This document shows, one piece after another, positions 44,646 to 57,800 of a stretch of DNA of 64,000 bases. The stretch comes from Lunularia cruciata. Taxonomy: Eukaryota > Streptophyta > Marchantiopsida > Lunulariales > Lunulariaceae. Location: the NCBI GenBank assembly GCA_948567375.1, contig OX419760.1:17670001-17734000 (forward strand). Direction: 5' to 3'. A program made the position numbers and the translations under genes. A model generated the notes under the pieces. The model made no database searches, was not told where the DNA came from, and saw nothing but the letters and a program-made list of their open reading frames with translations. Each line of letters begins with the position of its first letter. Position 1 is the stretch's first letter.

Positions 44646-44852
44646 CTTCCGAACAGTCTTGGTCAAACACGTCTTATGTTCATCGTATGATGCATGAACA
44701 AACTCGTCGATGTGATTCATCATGTCCTTGACGAATCCCTCGTTCACATCCGCCTTCTTCTTCCTGCATGACTTCACAGGAGGCGAAACCACACCTCCTC
44801 CTCCTGCCTGTGGGCCACTTTCTAGTTTTTCCGCCCGTGAATTGGTACTCAT
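44646..44852 (-). CDS. first exon of a conserved plant protein of unknown function (partial)
   Basis: An ATG at 44,850-44,852 opens 69 codons to a good GTAAGC donor at 44,645. The exon ends phase 0 with VNEGFVKDMMNHIDEFVHAS then YDEHKTCLTKTVRK. The stretch HIDEFVHAS-DEHKTC resembles a motif I recall from small conserved plant proteins, but I cannot name a function. Later exons were not found between 43,000 and 44,560. A plus-strand frame of 151 residues (44,722-45,177) overlaps antisense and is less convincing, because it has no splice or domain support. Confidence 0.4.
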
Positions 44853-45787
44853 CTCGCTCAGATCCCTCGCCGAAGCTCTGCAAGAACTTACTAACCCTGC
44901 TATGCACACTTCTTCCTCCGACTCAATCTATCAACGATTTCACAGATGCCAAATAGCTGCAGAGAACCTCCTGCGGAAGAAGCTTGAGAAAGCTCTTCCC
45001 GAGGTCATCTGTTTTCAAGTAAAACGTGAGAGTCTCCTCCTAGTCCAACTAACCAATGGTGTTTTCACCACAAGTACAAGCCTCAACTACCCAATCATTC
45101 TCAAGCAATCCCCAGGAGTGATGCCTGCATTGCGTAGCCTCCAAGACACTGGGAAACGACAAACCTGTTCGGGTTGACAGAGCAAATCCGGCAAACCTGG
45201 AGGAGGTGCTACTGTAGCTAGGGGTTGATAACTGTTTAATGGATGCAGCTGACAATCACAATACACTACTACATATTGGAGCGATCACGTCGCAGTTTTA
45301 GGCTAGTTTGGACGGCAATTGAAAGCTCTAGTCTGTGGTCTCTACTAGACTCTTCCACGAACTGTACCTAACAGAATCTACCAGAACACTTTCCGAATAC
45401 TCCGTCGAGCCTGTTGATTGGGGACGAAGCTTCCTCCTTTCCAAGTAAGTACTGCTGCAGCGTCTTTGATCTTTGACTACTGTTCTGAACCTCCTCCAGA
45501 CCTTCGAGTGCATCATGGTATATAAGTGCTCTCCGCGCTCGGGCCTCTGCAGTCTGGAGACATTCTTCCCCAGTTCGTAATTGAACCTAGACCTTCAAAA
45601 TACTTGGATGTGAAAAGTGATCCTTTTCAGCGACGAGCTCTTCAACGTGTTTTGGTATATCCAGTTAGATTTGTGGCGAAGTTGGCTCAAAATTTTGCAG
45701 AAAGGATAAACAACTGAAAATACAGTCTTAGTTTGGAGAGAGGATATTGGAATTGTACGTGAAGTTCTGTAAGCAGCAAGATCGAAG
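44853..45787. other. spacer between divergent genes
   Basis: Presumed shared upstream region of the minus-strand exon at 44,852 and the plus-strand AN1 gene at 45,788. No TATA box stands out. The frame at 45,526-45,717 is probably chance or 5' leader. Confidence 0.4.
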
Positions 45788-46658
45788 ATGAACGGAGGTA
45801 CGGAAGCCTTTCCGACATTAGGAGCACACTGCGCAGAAGAGTATTGCCACCAATTGGACTTTTTACCATTCACGTGCGACAGCTGTCTCGAGGTATGTAA
45901 CTACAACCGAGTATTCTCGAAATTAGAGCGGAAATTGACAACAGTTGAAGACAAGGCAGTTGCGTCAATCAGTTCTCGTGTGAGCAACTTCCCTGCTTCA
46001 TTTCGATCCGGCGCGAGCGTACCTCCTCTTACGTTCTATCCACTGCCCAAAAATAAGATGTGCAGTATGACGAAATAATGCTTACCTCTCATCTTGATCC
46101 GTACTTAGTGTCTGATCTGAGTGTTGGCCGTGATCCACTACTGCGTTACTTCACTAACTGGTACTTTGGAAATTATCTGTGCTTGCAATTCAGGTTTTCT
46201 GCCTCGAGCATAGATCTTATAAGGCACACATGTGCTCGAAGGTGGAGTTGAAGGACAACGTTGTCGTTATCTGCCCTACCTGCACAGGCACCGTTAAAAA
46301 AGTGGTCGGTGAATGCGAGGACGTGACTTTGAAGAGGCACAATTCTGATGGTACCTGCTCTCTATCAGGCCGTCCACCTCGAAAACCTAAATGTCCTGTG
46401 TCAGGTTGCCGTGAGCAGCTCACATTCTCGAACACCTACCGCTGCAAGAGCTGTGGGAGCAACACGTGCTTGAGACATCGATTCGCTTCTGAACATGTTT
46501 GTAAGGCAACCCAATATGGGAACCTGCTGGACGCTCTTGCCAAAAGAAGTGCTTCGGCCTGTAGCACCAGCGCCAATGTCACTGTCAACTCCAACGGAAC
46601 GAAAACTCTGAAGGATATCAATAGCCGATTGGGCAACTTAAGCCTTCACGTGCATTAA
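45788..46658 (+). CDS. two-AN1 zinc-finger stress-associated protein (SAP11/12/13 or ZFAND2-like)
   Basis: Proteins of this family bind ubiquitin-pathway partners and respond to stress in plants and animals. Two exons, 45,788-45,892 and 46,194-46,658, join at a GAG|GTT codon border and give 189 residues. The first AN1 finger spans residues 14-49: [20 protein letters not shown], then [13 protein letters not shown]. The intron falls inside this finger. A CPTC pair follows at 62-65. The second AN1 finger spans 102-138: [18 protein letters not shown], then [17 protein letters not shown]. All expected Cys and His ligands are present. The C-terminal 50 residues are Ser/Asn-rich. I see no extra C2H2 fingers as in Arabidopsis SAP11/13, so SAP12 or animal ZFAND2 is the nearer architecture. 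Confidence 0.92.
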
Positions 46659-48570
46659 AACATAGTGCTGTAGCATGTACAGATTAAAATCTCTTCAGGA
46701 TTCTTCTGGAGAACTGCAGCCTAGACTTCCAACTAGTGAGCTTGTCGCTTCTTTGCCAGTTTTGTGGCATCGAAGTTTTCGTACGAAATTTGAGGAAGTG
46801 GCAAAGTTGCAGATTGATCAGACAATTTTTAGAAGTTTGCTTTCTCCTTAGTATTGTGGAAACAATTATAGTCCGGAGAATTTTGTAGAGTAAAGGGCTT
46901 GGTAGAACCCCTCACTGTACAGAGTTTTGAGTCCAGAAGCAGCCGCGTGGAGTATCGGCGTAAGTGACCCTATCACTCTCAAAGGTCTCCAGATAAACTA
47001 GGATCATAAGAGCTTCATCAGTTTTCATCTTGCGGGTGAGAAGTCCCAGCGTTGTGGAGTTACCATAGAAATCTTCTCGTGTAACCTTTTGTTCTAGACC
47101 AAGACGGAAAAGAAGGAATCGTGGTCCGATATCGAAGTAAGAATTGCCCTTCTGCATTCGGTGGGAACTCGACATGAAGTGACTTCTATGGGAGGACGAA
47201 TTCAAAACTTATGGAAGATTTTATCGAATTAGAAACGTGATGATCATTAAATCTCTAGTCCGGGAATATTTGATGTTCATGTAATTGTCTGCCGTACAGA
47301 ATGTTAAATAGTTCTTGAAGCGAGGTCAAGACCAAAATGCAGCTCGGATCAGAGGAAACTATAGGTATCACAATCTTGGAATGAATTCGATGGATTAACT
47401 TCGCAGTTGAGTTGAATGTCTCTCTGGTGACCACTGAAAGCAATCATAAACCATGGTAGAGCATAATAAAACTCTTCCCACAGAAGAATTCTCTTACACC
47501 AAAAATTCAAGACGAATCGTATCCTCGATGCATTATTCACTCACTGCACAGAGCAAATTCAAACCTCCTGACATCAAATAACGACCAGCCAGGCAAGTGA
47601 ATCGTGCGAAAGAAAATTCCTCACCCTGCCACCACATTCTGAGCTGAATGAAGCCTGATTCGACTACAAACTCGTTCAAAATCCGAGTTTGCTTCCACAG
47701 GAAGTGTTCAAAGCCGTCAGTGCAGATCCTACAACTGGTGATCCCAGCCAATTGCCTGGTTGCCTTCTCGATCAGATCTTTTCGAGGATGGTGTCCAAAA
47801 GGAGAAAACTCTCCTCGTGAGGGCAAGTTCTGAACTTGGTCAGATGAGACTCAACTGTCACCATCCACCAAGCAAGCAAAGATCAATTTTCTTTTTTATA
47901 TTCTCAATTATACACGATAAATGTTTACGATATCATGTGTACTTCTTATTCACACTCTTCTCGAGGAAGTAGGTTAGTTTAAATAGCAGAGTAAAATAAT
48001 AAACTTTAAGTGCTAAGAGGTATAAAGAGAAAATGATTTTGCTTTTAATACATTTATTTCGGCCTAGAAATAGAGTGTTTTCTAGTTGTACTTTTCTAAA
48101 AGTAATTAAATTCTTCAGCTAATTTATCCGTCAAATTTCTTGATATAAATTATTTTTATATTATAAATCATATTACTATATATTAAATATATATTATACC
48201 TCACATCAAATTATACCTTAAATTTTAATTCTAGAGTATGAATACATTAACTTAAAATAATTTTATATCATAAATAGAGCAATAAAACATTTCATTCATC
48301 ATACTATGCTTTAGTATTTTATTTGAAATGTAAATCACTTATAGCCCTGATATCGTCTACTTCTAGGTGTAGAGCATCATCTAGAATGGCATTGTGTTAG
48401 CCTTGCTTACCAAAACACCAATTATTATATGATGTTATATATAAAAGCTTTAGACTCAAGATATCTAAAATATAAATTTTTTACCAGGAACCTACTGTTT
48501 ATAATTCCCTTTTTATATGTTTACTTATCTTAAGGAAGAGTGATAAGGACAGAGCTTGGAGAAAAAATGG
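46659..48570. other. spacer and transition to AT-rich DNA
   Basis: The 3' flank of the AN1 gene. Frames at 46,912-47,826 on the minus strand show no recognisable domain. Near 47,870 the DNA turns abruptly AT-rich and stays so. Confidence 0.5.
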
Positions 48571-48960
48571 AGGACGGGAAGACCCCATCAAGCCTTACAA
48601 AGGAGAGATGAAAAAGGTAAAATGGTGCTAAGCCCCAATAGATTCTATATGAGAAATCTGCCCCACCGGACCTAAGATATCCGAGCTATGCAAGTCGTGT
48701 GGTCTATAAACAATTGGAGCATCCAAAGAAGCATCACCTAGTGTGATTGCTCTCCTCTGGGATTGCACAAGCCACTGTTGTCTATACAGCAATGTACACA
48801 CATGGTCTAAAACATATTACAAAGTATTAGAGTGAGAGTGGTACCCCTTATACCTAACATGACAAGCATTCGTGCACTCCCGGACAAATGTGTCGAACGC
48901 CGTGTCCATCACTCCATATAATTCCAAGGCTAGAGGAACAAAGAAGTGACCTCACTACAC
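48571..48960 (-). mobile_element. LINE-like fragment, copy 2
   Basis: Reverse-orientation relative of 12,517-14,559. It covers the end of the coding trace (HSSDILGPVGQISHIESIG on the minus strand) back through the ELYGAMD-like block. It lacks the solo LTR that splits copy 1, so it serves as an empty-site paralogue. It stops abruptly near 48,960, next to a small AT-rich inverted repeat. Confidence 0.6.
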
Positions 48961-48965
48961 ATATA

Positions 48966-49012
48966 TTTATTATCCTTAAATATACAAATTATATATATTT
49001 GAGGATAATAAA
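48966..49012. repeat. 19-bp AT-rich inverted repeat
   Basis: The left arm TTTATTATCCTTAAATATA (48,966-48,984) pairs with 48,994-49,012 with one mismatch and a 9-nt loop. It lies at the broken end of the LINE-like fragment. Confidence 0.75.
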
Positions 49013-52000
49013 CGTGGTTACGGCCAGGTAGACTTGACCCCACTGCATGTCAAAATATATAAGTTGATAAGTTGATAAGATGTAATAGGAGATTATCAAA
49101 TGATTTGCTTAAAGTACTTTATTGCACTCTATATGATTACATGTCTTCCTTGAACTTTTCATATTTACATGCATAGTACTTTCCAAAAGTAAAGCATCGT
49201 TTTACAATAAATTTAGCACTATAAAAAGATTATCATCTTCTAAAGTAAATTGTATTTACTTGGGATAAAGATATATAATTCATACAAGAACAAGTATAAT
49301 TTAGAGTTAAGTGTATTTCTTTAAGGCATCTAAAGTAGTGATGGTGTACATCATCTCTAACCTAGAGTGCTAAAAAGCAAGGGAGAAAGACTGCTTTTTT
49401 TCTTCTATTTTAATTTTACTCTTGAGTTCTCTGGAGATTAGAATGTGTTATAAGAATCCTCTTACTTAGCATTCTCCAACTTAATTTTTGACAAATTTTT
49501 GTTAGTGAACAACTAAAAATTAATAACACTAGAATCCACCCTATGTCCTATGTTCTTGGATCAACTCCTAAATTAGCCAAGGTCGAGTTTGATTTCCAAA
49601 CTAACCTTGAAGGCCCTCACCCTTTGACACAGTTTTGGACTATTCAAGATCCTCTCTTATTTTGGTTTTCTAACATTCTAAGATTTAAGATATAAAGATA
49701 TTGAGGGTGTAAGGGTGATATCTGAGACCTTGACCTTGTTAACAAACCTAATGCAGAGCTGTAGTACCATGGTGATCGACGGGAAACTCATAGGCCAAGA
49801 ATTAAACAATCCAGAAAAGCACAAGCTAAACTGAATAGGATTACGGTAGTTGAGCCACCAGATAGGTGAACGATTAAACAAGACTCTAGATCGAAGACTT
49901 CCCATCCTTCTTGTTATCACATGCGGTGGTCGCCTTCCCCTCCGATCGAAGACTCCAGATTAGAAATCCTAAGCACGGTACACAGGGGATGGAAGTCTAT
50001 AATAAGTCTTCACTGACTTCCTAATGTTAGGTACAAGTTGTTAAGCTTAATCGAACCACAACCATATGAAATGTTGAGCTTGAAAGGCAACCTCTACTCG
50101 ATCCAAGTAGAATTTGCACTAGATGGTACTACACTTACTAACTTTGGGTTTGTTTGGTGAAATATATAATGTTTAGTTCATGAATATCTGAATACATACT
50201 TTTTCTACTAAACTTATGGACCGACATTCGCATCTAGTAGGTTGAAGTAGTACATAAAATAAAATAGACAAATATTCCGTAAATCTCTCAAAGCCGTCTT
50301 AGCTTTGAGATATCTATATTTGATTCATGAATTTTTACTTGGTTGATTGCTCCAAAAGTATTTTTACTGGAGCACCATGAGTTTTATAGAATTCTTTTAT
50401 TTTATGCTCTTATAGTCTTCAGCTCATTTAGGCTAACTATATCCATGGTGATTTGGAAATCTTTGGTATCAAGAGCATTTTGAAATGCATAGATCTGGAA
50501 AATCTAAGAAGAAATGGAAGGAAAGCATATTGGCAGCTCAGCAAAGAATAAATTTTAGGAAACAAAGAATTTAGTTAAGTATTTGAAATGCTATTATAAT
50601 ATTAATGAAGGAAGAAAAATAATGCTTAGTATAGTCCAACTTGAAATTACTTTGTCAAATTGCAGTGCGACAATCATATTACTAATTTAAAATTATAAAA
50701 TGTAAACATAGCTATTAAAAATTATACGTGAAAATCTATTTTATGTAGAAATATATAATTTTTTTATTCTAGAGCCTTCTCAATTATACAATGCAAAAGA
50801 GATCATATAGATGATGTACACTCTAGAAGGTGTTTAAACGTAATATTCTCTATGAAACATAATCAAATTTATGTATGCAGTCACTTTTAATCATTACAAA
50901 AGATATTTATCATGAAACATAAGCATTTAGAGAGTCATCTATTCTAGAACATAGAATCATTTTCATAGAATATCATTTCATTCCTAAAAGCAAGATATTT
51001 GAATCACATCTTTTTATAGCATGTAGGTAAATAAAAATAAAAATATTTTTATAAAATATAAACCATTATTCAATATCAGCTTATTAGTAACATTGTTCTT
51101 ACCATCATTTAAAAAAGTTTTCTTGCATTATACCATATTGCAAAATATGCTAATAGACTTTTACTGAAGATTTACCTCTCTCAATAGGCAAATACCATAA
51201 ATATCATAAGAGATTAAGTTTACAGATAAATTCTTAAAAGTTACATATATAAAATTTGAAACCGTTAGATACCCAAATTGATTCTACAATCTAGATTAAA
51301 AAGTTTCCTTCATCTTCTTAAACATAACTGTTGAAATAACAATGTATGACATCCTCAACTATCGAGTGATCTCTAGTCACTCATTTTTTTTTCTCTCCAT
51401 ATTCTCTTCTTCCAAAAAATTTTTAGCGTCTATTTTCTTTATATATATATATATATATATATATATTCCTTGACGATGATATCTAGAGCTTTGCTCTCTC
51501 TCATACTCTCTCGTTAGCTTCTCATCTCTCACTTTTTCTCTACTACTCTTCACTTGTTTTTGTTATTAGCATTTCTTTACCTTGCTCCCTTTATGGTTTT
51601 CCGGTATCCCTTAAAGTTTTTTTTGCCTTTACAAAAGGAATTGAGTATGTAACAAGCATTACTTTACCATCTGTTTAAATCCACTATATATCTAGATATA
51701 GGTAATATTAATTAATTTCTTATTGAATCATCACCATACTCTTATTGAAATAGGTAGCTCCTACATACATCGATTGTCTATAGACATCCATACAGACATA
51801 CATCAATTTTCTATATTATATTATATAACATGCCTCTCTATGGAAGCATCCTTAAGTGAAAGATTATTTTCAATAAAAAACTATGTAAAGGTGATTTTAT
51901 AAATATATATAGGGAATTTATATTAATAGAATAAAATTTGGATATTATAAGCATTTGCAAGAAATTAATTATAAGATAAAAGAAAGTGTTCAACGCTTTA

Positions 52001-52554
52001 GATGAATTTGATTAAGTGTAGGCATTTTTACCAATTTTTGAGATATTAAGGATAAGATTAAAATTGTCACAAATTTTTGGATGAATTCATGAACAACATC
52101 AAATGTAGCTATGTAATTTTCTGGGAATATTTAATCATCTTAGTGCTTTTAATGTATATTTTCATGATCCACAGATTATGGTTTTGGTCAAAGAAAATCA
52201 GTAGAATATGTAAAATAAATAAATCAAAGTTACATCTACAAGATGAGAACCTGTTGTGGATAAAATTATGGTGTTTCCTTCTATGTAAGAACTTAGTGAG
52301 CACTAAAGATTTTAAAACTAGGAACTCATATATATGAACAATATGATCCAGGTACAAATGAAATTGTACTCATAATGGATTGAATTTAGTTGAGTTAAGC
52401 CATAGAACATATGTTTATTATGCAAGATTTGACTTTAGCATACTAATAAGCTAATTTCAACACTCTCATTTACTTAGTTATAGGTGAGATTATATTGCTA
52501 TAATATAATTCCAAGAGACTTCTATGATTTTCATTATTAGATGAATAATGAAAG
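49013..52554. other. AT-rich gene-free block
   Basis: No gene recognised. An AT dinucleotide repeat of about 13 units lies at 51,440-51,466. Small frames at 49,678-49,920 and 52,077-52,357 have no domains. Confidence 0.6.
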
Positions 52555-53400
52555 GCTAGGATAACAAGAAGGATGGGAAGACACCATCAAGCAATACAAA
52601 GATAAAATTTAAGGAGTAAAATGGTGCTAAGTCCCAATTATAATGAAATAAGGATATATCCTAAGATATCTAAGTTATATAAATTGTATAGTCTTTGTAC
52701 TACAAGAGCATCCATATAAGCATCACCTAGTGTGATTTTTTTCTTATGGATTATATCAACCAATCCTCGTTGTAGAGCAATGGATACATGTTATCTAAAG
52801 TACACTAAAAAGTAAGAAAGTGGTAATATCTCTTATGTCTATTTGGCAAGCTCTCACATACTCCTTGATGAATGTGGTAACTTCCATATCTATTGCTCCA
52901 TATAACTCCAAGGCCAGAGGAACAAAGAGTTGACTTTGCTACATACCCTTGTACTTGGAGACCTTAGCAATGGCCTCTCTTTTTGCCACTCACCCAAGAG
53001 GATGAGTTATCACTCCTCCCAAAACTACATCTTGTGTGGGAGCAAACACTATATCCCTGATTGTGTGGGAGCAAACACTATATCCCTGATGGGATAGTGA
53101 ATAACTATCCTTTGTCCTCCAAAAGGACACAATCATGTGAACCCTTGTTATATCTAGTATAGAATCACTTGTTGTAGACCAAACCTAGATAGAAACTCAT
53201 CATAGTGGAGAAAGTAGTTGGTGTGAATTGGAATAACCTAATGCAAGATTGAGCTAGGATCCAAGAGCTTATATCCTTTTTTAAACAAGAGCAAAAACAT
53301 GCCCTAGTAACACAAAGAATAGATGAAGTAACTAAGAGAGAATGTAATACATGTTGAACTTGTCAATCTATTAATGAAGACTACAAACTTGTAGTCTAAT
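52555..53400 (-). mobile_element. LINE-like fragment, copy 3
   Basis: A second reverse-orientation relative of 12,517-14,559, more diverged. It covers the 3' coding end through the ELYGAMD-like block and, after a gap relative to copy 1, the region upstream of the zinc-knuckle motif (the match around CACTTTCTCTAC / AGTAGTTGG near 53,215). It also lacks the solo LTR of copy 1 and contains a 29-bp tandem duplication. Confidence 0.55.
53032..53089. repeat. perfect 29-bp tandem duplication
   Basis: Two identical units (53,032-53,060 and 53,061-53,089) beginning TTGTGTGGGAGCAAACACTA, within LINE-like copy 3. Confidence 0.9.
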
Positions 53401-54049
53401 CTAACAAGCAAGAAGGCAAGGATGCAAAAACACCTCTTGCTTATGGGTTAAGTTGTCTCTTGTTTGCCATAATAGCACTTGGCAAGAAACATATCTCTTC
53501 TCCACCTTGGCAACATAGGTCTCTAAGACTAAACTATCAACAACCACACAATGGAAGGAGAAAAAAGGTACCAAGAGAGCTCAACTACCCAAAAATGCTA
53601 TAAGTAGTATCTTCTTTATAAGTAGTAGGCTTACTTCTCCATGTAAGATTAGTAAAGATATTTATCTATATGCCAAATCTGCCATCACACACTCAAATGT
53701 CCTTAGTCCAATGATATCACCAAAGACTCTCATAATCCTCTTATCAAAAGCTCTCAAACATGATAGGTAAGTAAGAGAAGGAGGAATGGGATAAAGTAGG
53801 TAAGTTAGTTGACAAACAATACTAGAGTAGAGTATACCAAATACCAATTATAAATATTATAGTAGAGTAAGATCATCTATATGGAGAATATACTTTGTAA
53901 GGGTAGCATCTAAGAAGCACATGATAAAATCCTTGGATCTTATTTGCATTTCAAGAATAGGTAATTTTTATATGTGATACCTCTCTAGAAGTTGGAGATG
54001 AGGAATGATACCTAAAAGAGACCATAATTTACACTTTTGACACACCTTG
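53401..54049. other. AT-rich flank of the chromovirus
   Basis: No gene. Together with DNA right of 60,661 it may be one older sequence split by the chromovirus insertion, since the flanks carry near-identical 5-bp duplications. Confidence 0.4.
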
Positions 54050-54787
54050 TGTAATACCAAGAGCTAGCCATATGATCTAGATGTGAAATTTGGTTTGGTA
54101 ACATCTAGAATGATGTTATACATGATGGTAAAAATAGATAAGATAGAAGTATCACCAAAAGAGTACTTCTACTAATAGGGCAGAAACCAAAATAGACTTG
54201 AGAACCTTAGAACCAATAGCTAGACATATGATTTAAAGGTGAGAATTGGTTTGGTAACATCTGGAAGGATGTTACACATGATGGACTAAATAGATCAGAA
54301 ATAGGTATCACCAAAAGGGGACTTCTACTAATAGATTAGGAACCAAAATATGCTTGAAATCTTTGAAGGCAATTTTGGAGGCCTAAACAGATGAATTAGA
54401 CCTCGAAAATGTATAGATTCCCCCTCAATAGAGAAAAGGCTGGCCTTCCCTCCCCCCTGCTTGGTCTCGTTGAGAGCTTTCTAATGGTACCTTACTCACG
54501 TGATTCTGAGATTCCTACAGGAAGATTCCCTAAAAGATTCCTTCTGGTCAAAGCTTGTTTGACCAACCAGATAGGATCTAGACTAGACATGTCACCCATC
54601 CAAGTAAGTAATCCAAGGGTGGAGCTTGCTGACATGTCACCAATCTGTGTCCCTAATCCTATGGTGGAGCTTCCTTGGCGGAGATCCTCTTTGTCTATAT
54701 AATAAAGAGAAGGTGCTCCCTTGGGACATTGATTGTTTGAGTGTGCAATCTGTGTTTTCTCTCTTCTCTTGTCCTCGGAGTATTACA
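54050..54787 (+). repeat. 5' LTR of the chromovirus
   Basis: A 738-bp LTR. Its U3 carries a tandemly doubled module with an offset of about 156 bp. Near 54,696 TATATAATAAAG serves as a likely TATA box and also contains an AATAAA hexamer. The R/U5 part ends TCCTCGGAGTATTACA. Confidence 0.9.
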
Positions 54788-54788
54788 A

Positions 54789-54801
54789 TGGTATCAGAGC
54801 A
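54789..54801 (+). other. primer-binding site complementary to initiator tRNA-Met
   Basis: TGGTATCAGAGCA follows the 5' LTR after a single spacer base. This is the standard plant tRNA-iMet primer site. Confidence 0.9.
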
Positions 54802-57800
54802 AGTGTTTTAGTCCAAGAAAGTGGATCACCCCTCTTGGAATAGCGTGAACTATTGAAACTGAGTAATTTGAGGTGGAGAACATAAAGTAGTTCCTAGACT
54901 TAGGAAGGACTTTAGAGAGCGGATGGGATGGATGCACCGAGAGGCCAATTTCCCGCACCTAGCTTTCCATTCTCAAACCCATTCTACATCAAGGTTATGT
55001 ATATCCAGCGTGAGCAGATGATGGTATCGCTAGTTTATCACTTTGGCATAGAATTCATGGACAAAGTGATGAACTCACCAAACCCGGTGATTCTACCTGT
55101 GGTGATATATGACATAGAGTGGGATTTGACAATCTACATTCTATTATGATAAAATGGATATGAATGTCCCAAATCCTCTCCCTTTCAACACTCAAGTAGA
55201 AATCCGTTATGTAGTGAGGCCAAAAGTAATGTTTAGAGATTTTGTGGTTAGGAATTTTGGTGAGGAGTATTATCAACGAGTGATAGCTTCTGAGGTCCCA
55301 ATGGTAGTTCCGATAGTTTGTGCGCCTTCTAGAGTGATTATATTGACTCTGTATTGAAGTAGACATTAGCAATTGAGTGTTGCAGGAACCATGGATCCGC
55401 AATTGCAAGAGTTGGTGCAAGGAATGCAAGGGATGTTGAATGAATTTTGAGAGATTAAGATGACCATGGAAACATTACAAAGTCAAGTGCAGATCCTCAA
55501 GAACGATCGAGCCATGCAAGAAGAAGAGCCGTCTCAAAACCCAGTACTTGCGACAGAAGTACTTGGAGAGGCATCCGTGTCTACGAACTCTATCAACGAT
55601 GAAGCCACATTGCTACTCCGGATGAAGAAGACTTGCAACATCAAGCCTTACAAGGGGCAGCGTTCGATGGGAGTAGTGGAAAATTGAATCTCGAGAATGA
55701 ATCGATATTTCCGATTGTTCTCAACATAGATCACAAAGCATGCTGCATGCGTGTTTGCATGTGGGTACTTGACCGATAAAGCACTCACATGGTATGATGC
55801 TTGGGAACGATCCATGCTGGCAGAGAGAAGGGAGGTCACATGGACAACAATGCAAGAAGGACTGCTGAAGAATTTCCAATTGGTGGATTCTGTGCAAATG
55901 GCTCAAACCCGACTATGGAGATTGAGACAGAAGAATAGCATACAAGAGTATGTGGAGGCATTTCTAGATCTACAAGTTGCAATTACCGACATGAGTCCAA
56001 CAAAAGCTCTCGACAATTTGAAACGAGGGTTGAAAGAGTGGATTCGCCAAGAAGTCATGGTGCAAAATCCTTGCACGGTATTTGAAGCCATTGCTTGTGC
56101 GGAGAGAATAGTAGGAGCATTAGGTGGAGGTGAATGAGTAGCTCCACCTCAACATTATTGGGCAGAAATGCCACACATGGGTGGACCAATACCGATAGAA
56201 TTGGGCAACCTTTGATTCCGGGATTGAGGAGCATAACCGCTTCAAGGGGAGCGGGGACAGGTAGAAGAACAAAGAGATGGAGTCCCACGAGGAGAAGGGA
56301 CTCAAGGAGAACAATGCCGTTGTTACAATTGTGGCCGTATTGGGCACATATCTACCAACTGTCGCACTTGTTTCCCTAGAGGTCCTCGGCCTTTGTTCAG
56401 GCAATCTTTGAACAACATGGAGAGGCACATTGAAGAGGAGGAGGTGGGAATCACTTTGGAAAACAAAGATCGCCAGTAAATGTACCTCGCAGCCTTATTG
56501 GCTCAATAAGGAAGCAGAGAAGCAAGGGAAGGAAGAAGAATAATGCGTAAAGATCTTGAAAGGCAACCTCACAATCGATTGTTGTGAATGGAATCCTAGA
56601 AGGTAATCAAGTGAGAGTATTAATAGATCCGGGAGCAACAGAGAATTTCTTGTCTTGCTCTGTTGCAATAAGATTGGGGATGGATCTAGAGAGAGATGGA
56701 AGTGAAGAAGTAGAGTTACCAAATGGGCAAACAGAGAGAATTGAATCATTACCTAGACGGGTAACCCTCTCTATAGGAGAATATCAAGAAGCAATTGAGT
56801 GGCGAGTGATACAATTAGCTCATTATGATGCAATTTTAGGCATGCCATGGATGGAGCAGTACAACCCTATGGTGGATTGGAGGAAGAAAGTAGTGAGAAC
56901 CCACCAATGGTCAATCATTGGGGTTAAAGAAAAATCACACAAGCAGAAACTGCCTCTATATGTCATAGGGACGACAATTGTCTGTAAGACCAATAGATGT
57001 TTTATGGGTCTAATAAGAGAAGTCAAGGAATGTACAACTTGATGGACAAATTCTTGAGAAATTAAAGGATGTGGTGGATGAGTTTCAAGATGTCTTTCCC
57101 GATGATCTACCCTCAGGATTACCACCAAAAAGGCAAGTAGATCACAAAATTGAGACACTTCCGGGGAAGATGCCTCCTTGTAAGGCCCCATATCGCCTAT
57201 CACCTCATGAGTTGGAGGAGTGTAAGACTCAAATTGAGGAGATGCTGCAGAAAGGGTTCATCCAACCTAGCGTATCACCATATGGGACCACTGTCTTGTT
57301 TGTGAAGAAGAAGGATGGTACAATGCGCATGTGCATTGACTATCGGGGTCTCAATCAGCAAATAGTGAAGAACAAATACCCCTTACCTCACATGGATGAC
57401 CTGTTTGATCAACTCCATAGAGTGAGATACTTCACCAAATTGGACTTGCGGAGCGGTTACAATCAAATCCAAACTGCAGAGGAGGATGTGTACAAAACTG
57501 CCTTTTGAACCAAGTATGGCCACTTTGAGTATCTTGTGATGCCTTTTGGCCTCACCAATGCACCTGCCACTTTCATGAGTCTAATGAATGACATATTTTG
57601 TTCATACTTGGATAAGTCTGTTATCGTCTTCCTAGATGATATCTTAGTATACAGTAGCACGATGACAGAACACAAACAACATCTACAAGAGGTCCTCCAG
57701 ATTCTAAGACAAAATTAGTTGTACGCCAAAATCTCAAAGTGTGAGTTTGGCAAGTCTGAAGTAGACTACTTGGGGCATAGAGTAAGTGCAGAGGGCATTC

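Noticed and set aside
44722-45177. 151-residue plus-strand frame
   Set aside because: Antisense to the better-supported conserved exon at 44,646-44,852; no domain.
53032-53089. Possible CRISPR-like repeat
   Set aside because: Two adjacent units with no spacers, in plant nuclear DNA; a simple tandem duplication.
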